Assembly (NCBI GenBank): GCA_028284625.1
Contig: JANQRH010000004.1
Coordinates: 1 to 64,000 of the forward strand
DNA from: Afifellaceae bacterium
GTDB taxonomy: Bacteria; Pseudomonadota; Alphaproteobacteria; Rhizobiales; Afifellaceae
Length of the DNA: 64,000 nucleotides
Reading direction: 5' to 3'
The translations under genes and the position numbers were made by a program. Below are positions 61,048-64,000 of the stretch, piece after piece. The notes under the pieces were generated by a model that saw nothing but the letters and a program-made list of their open reading frames with translations, ran no database searches and was not told the origin of the DNA. The stretch's first letter is position 1. Each line of letters begins with the position of its first letter.

Positions 61048-61845
61048 ATGCCCCTTTCCGTCGCCACCTGGAACATCAACTCTGTTCGACTGCGCATCGA
61101 TTTGGTGCGGCACTTCCTGGCGAAACATCGCCCGCATGTCCTGTGCCTGCAGGAAACCAAATGCGTGAACGGAAGCTTCCCGCACCGCGCGTTCCGCGAC
61201 GCCGGATATCGTCACATCGCCATCCACGGACAGAAGGGCTACCACGGCGTAGCAATCATCTCGCGTCGACCGCTCAGCGCAATCGACAACATGCAGCTTT
61301 GCGGCAAGAACGACGCCCGCCACATCACAGCGACCATCGAGCATCGCAAGCGGCCGGTGACCATCCACAATTTCTACGTACCTGCCGGCGGCGACGAGCC
61401 CGACCCGAAGACCAATCCCAAATTCGCGCACAAGCTCGCTTTCATCCGCGAGATGCGTACGCGCATGAAGACCATCGCCAAGCCCGGCGCGATCCTCGTC
61501 GGCGACTTGAACATCGCGCCGCTTGAAACGGATGTCTGGTCGCACAAGCAGCTTCTTAAAGTGGTGAGCCACACGCCGGTGGAGACCGAAGGTCTGGAAC
61601 GCGCCCGCGTCGCAGGCCAATGGGTCGACCTCATGCGCTACTTCGTTCCGCCGGAGGAAAAACTCTACACGTGGTGGAGCTATCGCTCGCCGGATTGGAC
61701 GAAGAACGATCGCGGTCGGCGGCTCGACCACATCTGGGTGTCGCCGGATCTAGTAGAGACGGCGAAGTCGCTTTCGGTGCTCCGCGAAGCGCGCTCCTGG
61801 GAACGCCCCTCAGACCACGTGCCGGTGATCGCATCTTTCAGCTAG
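61048..61845 (+). CDS. xth: Exodeoxyribonuclease III
   Basis: 265 residues from ATG 61048, chosen because it gives the family start MPLSVATWNINSVRLR; the 78 upstream codons run through the candidate RNA. EEP-fold catalytic motifs are present: the metal-binding Glu in LCLQETKC, GDLNIAP, the LDHIW segment with its Asp and the final SDHVPV His. It acts in base-excision repair as an AP endonuclease and 3'-5' exonuclease. Confidence 0.95.
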   Translation: MPLSVATWNINSVRLRIDLVRHFLAKHRPHVLCLQETKCVNGSFPHRAFRDAGYRHIAIHGQKGYHGVAIISRRPLSAIDNMQLCGKNDARHITATIEHRKRPVTIHNFYVPAGGDEPDPKTNPKFAHKLAFIREMRTRMKTIAKPGAILVGDLNIAPLETDVWSHKQLLKVVSHTPVETEGLERARVAGQWVDLMRYFVPPEEKLYTWWSYRSPDWTKNDRGRRLDHIWVSPDLVETAKSLSVLREARSWERPSDHVPVIASFS

Positions 61846-61884
61846 ACGTTCCGCCCGCCGTCCCTATAGCGACAACGGGTTCTG

Positions 61885-62880
61885 TCAAACCCCGCGGCGC
61901 AATCGTCTCGCCTTCATGGCCTCATGCGCTTCCGGCGATCCGTCGTGGAACGAGCCAAACCATTTGTCGAGCGGCACCATGCCGTCGGCATAGTTCACCT
62001 CAAAGTACTTGTGATGCAGGTAATGCGCATAATACGAGACATCCATTGATGCGTCTTCGCCCGTCACGACGCGATCGAAACCGGTGTGACCTTGCGCCGG
62101 CATCAAGCCCAGGCGCGAGGCGAGATTGATCATGTGAATCGGATGCGACGGGATGACGAAGAAGAGCAAAATCGTCGAGAAGTAGAGGAGATGCTCGATC
62201 GGATGCATCGACAGGCCGGACCACGGCCCCGGATTGATATTGCGGTGATGCAGCTTGTGGGCCACCCGGTAGAGCGGCGGCCAATGCAAGAACCGATGGG
62301 CGAAATAGAATCCAACCTCGTGGATGAACGGCACCAGGAAAAAGAGCGCGACGAACCCGACCGGGTTCTCTGAAAAGTCGACGATGGAAATCCAACCGTT
62401 GGCATAGGCCCAAAGCAGCAGGACTTCATACGCCGTCCAGATCGGCACGCCGCTGACAAGCGTCCAGAAGATGTTGTCGGCGTTCTGATTGTTGAACAGA
62501 AACACCGACGAATCCGTCTTCGGCCAGCTCCGATTGTATTTGAACGCGGTGTCCTGCTTTCGCCAGACATAGAGCCACATATGCCAGGCGCCATAGACCA
62601 GAACGGCGAGCACGAGATTACGCGCCAGGATCAGCAGAGCCCAGCCGAACGAAAACGTCTTCAGCGTCTCAAGCGATGGCGTGAGGAATACCCAGATCAG
62701 AACTGCCGCCACGGCGAAGAGCGTGTTCCAAGGCAGGAGATAGCCCGGAAAGCCGAAGAACCATTTCAGAAACGCCCATGGCTGCGGCGGCCATTTGAAC
62801 GCGGGACCGTAGCTCACCCGCTTATCGGGCGCCCACCCGCCGCGGGAATCTTCCTTCCCGAAATCGAGGTCGCTGACCAT
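61885..62880 (-). CDS. Sterol desaturase / fatty acid hydroxylase family protein
   Basis: 331 residues with four or five membrane helices. The di-iron histidine boxes are HEVGFYFAHRFLH, HKLHHRNINP and HYLHHKYFEVNY, in the order and spacing of the FA_hydroxylase family. It should hydroxylate or desaturate a membrane lipid using oxygen; the substrate is unknown (hopanoid, sterol, carotenoid or fatty acyl chain). It stands alone between xth and a repeat element. Confidence 0.9.
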   Translation of the reverse strand: MVSDLDFGKEDSRGGWAPDKRVSYGPAFKWPPQPWAFLKWFFGFPGYLLPWNTLFAVAAVLIWVFLTPSLETLKTFSFGWALLILARNLVLAVLVYGAWHMWLYVWRKQDTAFKYNRSWPKTDSSVFLFNNQNADNIFWTLVSGVPIWTAYEVLLLWAYANGWISIVDFSENPVGFVALFFLVPFIHEVGFYFAHRFLHWPPLYRVAHKLHHRNINPGPWSGLSMHPIEHLLYFSTILLFFVIPSHPIHMINLASRLGLMPAQGHTGFDRVVTGEDASMDVSYYAHYLHHKYFEVNYADGMVPLDKWFGSFHDGSPEAHEAMKARRLRRGV

Positions 62881-63001
62881 CGGTGCCTCTGTCTTTGCGT
62901 CCAGCTACCGAGATCGCAAGATTGGCAGAAATGCCGGTGCTGGAAAAGGCCGCAGCGGCGCGCCATCCGTCCGAGCTACCGAGTAAGGCCGGAGCGCTAA
63001 A

Positions 63002-63047
63002 GCATGATCCCGAAAAGTGGACACCATCTTTTCGGACAAGATCATGC
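63002..63047. repeat. Complete GCATGATC palindromic repeat
   Basis: GCATGATC/GATCATGC outer arms and CCGAAAAG/CTTTTCGG inner arms enclose a ten-base loop. Elements of this sequence are abundant between genes in Rhizobiales. Partial copies are at 58094 and 60640. Confidence 0.85.
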
Positions 63048-63098
63048 TTCAGCAAAGGGATAGAGCGTTAGAGCGATTCAACGAAACGCGAAAACGCG

Positions 63099-63572
63099 CT
63101 AGTCGCCGATCGCCCGCAACCTGTCTCCCACCGCATTCAAATCGGCCGCTGACTGAAGAACGCTGCGCGTGAGGCGCGAGCGCAGCGTCAATGCGATCTC
63201 CGGATGGTCCTGCATGAGGCGGCGGAACATCACCTTGCGGATCTGCAGCACGCGCGCGCGGCTCTCCACGCGGACGCCCTCGTCGGCGCGTACATCGAGG
63301 ATGAGCGCGTGCTCGCCCAGCATGACGCCCGGCCCGATCTCTCGGCCGGGCTCGTCTTTGTGTATGTCGGATTTCCGCCGGCCCCTCAGCACGCCCGACA
63401 CAACCACATAGGCGGAGTGCAGAAGCTGCCCCTCATCATAGAGCAGGAGCTTGTCCGGCAAGGTCCGATTTTCGGCGGAGAACGCGATCAGCTTGAGGTT
63501 CTCCTCAGAGAACCCGTCGAAGAACGGGATGCGCCCCAGCACATCGACATCCGATGTTAGCGACATCGACAT
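63099..63572 (-). CDS. Cyclic nucleotide-binding domain protein
   Basis: 157 residues. One cNMP domain (about 10-125): VLGRIPFFDGFSEENLKLIAF, the phosphate-cassette-like GVMLGEHALILDVRADEGVRV, and a C-helix; no DNA-binding domain follows, unlike Crp/Fnr. It may sense cAMP from one of the cyclases or be a degenerate regulator. ATG 63572 or 63566 are possible starts; neither has a ribosome site, because the palindromic element at 63576 begins four bases upstream. Confidence 0.82.
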   Translation of the reverse strand: MSMSLTSDVDVLGRIPFFDGFSEENLKLIAFSAENRTLPDKLLLYDEGQLLHSAYVVVSGVLRGRRKSDIHKDEPGREIGPGVMLGEHALILDVRADEGVRVESRARVLQIRKVMFRRLMQDHPEIALTLRSRLTRSVLQSAADLNAVGDRLRAIGD

Positions 63573-63575
63573 GTG

Positions 63576-63653
63576 ACTAGTGTCCCGAATCTGAAGTTCG
63601 CATGATTATTCAGCCCGCTCCGAACGAACTTCAGATTCGATAAGGACACCAGT
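63576..63653. repeat. Stem-loop element 1 (CTAGTGT family)
   Basis: CGAATCTGAAGTTCG (63586-63600) and CGAACTTCAGATTCG (63625-63639) are perfect inverted arms. The outer ends ACTAGTGTCC and GGACACCAGT match with one change. The 24-base loop contains CAGCCCGCT. Confidence 0.85.
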
Positions 63654-63666
63654 CAAGAAACTGAAT

Positions 63667-63745
63667 CTAGTGTGGTTTTTGGGTTTGAAGTTCCTATGAA
63701 GAGCCCGCTGCAATAATGATAGGAACTTCGAACCCACCACACTAG
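63667..63745. repeat. Stem-loop element 2 (CTAGTGT family)
   Basis: GGGTTTGAAGTTCCTAT (63681-63697) and ATAGGAACTTCGAACCC (63719-63735) are inverted with one mismatch; the ends are CTAGTGTGG and CCACACTAG. The loop contains GAGCCCGCT. It shares termini, GAAGTTC core and loop word with element 1, 13 bases away. Confidence 0.85.
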
Positions 63746-63818
63746 CCGTCCGTTTCCGACATGTCGCTCCACAAAAACCTCCGCTCCGATTGAATCGGAC
63801 CAGAGGTGTTATCATGCA

Positions 63819-64000
63819 TTAACGCGAAAGCTTGTAGCCGCCAGACTCGGTGATCAACAACTCCGCATGCGACGGATCGCGCTCGATCTTCTGCCTGAGC
63901 CTGTAGATATGCGTTTCCAACGTATGCGTCGTCACGCCGGAATTGTACCCCCACACTTCTGAGAGCAGCACATCGCGTGTGACGATCCGGTCGCCCGCCC
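63819..64000 (-). CDS. OmpR-family response regulator, C-terminal part
   Basis: The last 60 codons of a gene entering from beyond the window, ending at a TAA at 63819-63821. The translation is the wing end of an OmpR/PhoB DNA-binding domain: DVLLSEVWGYNSGVTTHTLE, then THIYRLRQKIERDPSH and the terminal LLITESGGYKLSR. The receiver domain must lie outside. The wording differs from CtrA, so it is another member of the family. Confidence 0.88.
   Translation of the reverse strand, partial: AGDRIVTRDVLLSEVWGYNSGVTTHTLETHIYRLRQKIERDPSHAELLITESGGYKLSR

Overview
The window reads as chromosomal DNA of a GC-rich alphaproteobacterium, most likely of the order Hyphomicrobiales (Rhizobiales). The grounds are the rhizobial-type rhamnose locus (fused aldolase-dehydrogenase RhaD plus a RhaR/T/P/Q/S ABC import operon), the core-gene neighbourhood glnD-murJ-trpS, rpmI-rplT-pheS-pheT, several class III adenylate cyclases, GTG and TTG starts, and palindromic intergenic repeats of kinds common in that order. 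No phage, insertion sequence, plasmid or CRISPR signature was found. About 57 genes are called.

Layout. 1-2951: secreted proteins of unknown role and a secreted caspase-like (C14) protein. 3103-12665: complete L-rhamnose uptake and catabolism apart from the isomerase, with rhaD transcribed leftward and rhaR-T-P-Q-S-M-K rightward from one divergent control region. 12726-13940: a class III cyclase. 13945-19325: an ArsR regulator with the two-cysteine pattern of persulfide sensors, DUF302 and DUF2892 proteins and an RND efflux pair, arranged around a divergent promoter carrying tandem operator-like repeats. 19322-21848: membrane cyclase and a methyltransferase. 22056-31048: glnD, a hypothetical, murJ, a TPP enzyme, an AEC carrier and trpS. 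31058-35072: lipoprotein, BASS transporter, LysR regulator and a third cyclase. 35188-42044: tRNA-Thr and the translation block rpmI-rplT-pheS-pheT, interrupted by three unrelated genes between pheS and pheT. 42287-48286: USP, mtnA, CNNM/CBS protein, TadG-like protein and mscL. 48432-54409: an SLC5-type hybrid histidine kinase, its NarL-type regulator and a sodium:solute symporter, resembling the CrbS/CrbR acetate-switch system. 54406-64000: pyrD, truncated globin, MATE pump, ATP-dependent DNA ligase, exonuclease III, sterol-desaturase-family protein, a cyclic-nucleotide-binding protein and the end of an OmpR-type regulator.

How the genes work together. The rhamnose genes form a closed functional unit: binding protein, two permeases and ATPase import the sugar, RhaM interconverts anomers, RhaK phosphorylates rhamnulose, RhaD cleaves the phosphate and oxidises lactaldehyde, and RhaR probably represses. 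Only rhaI is missing here. The ArsR cluster looks like a sulfide or persulfide stress module coupled to an efflux pump. The CrbS-like kinase, its regulator and the symporter look like one carboxylate-sensing and uptake unit.

The most interesting items are the persulfide-type ArsR cluster with its tandem operator, two candidate structured RNAs (about 60819-60929 and 42140-42270), the interrupted pheS-pheT operon, a pair of diverged stem-loop elements at 63576-63745, and a shared C-terminal cysteine motif in the caspase-like protein and its convergent neighbour. All function calls come from reading the translated sequence; no database search was run.
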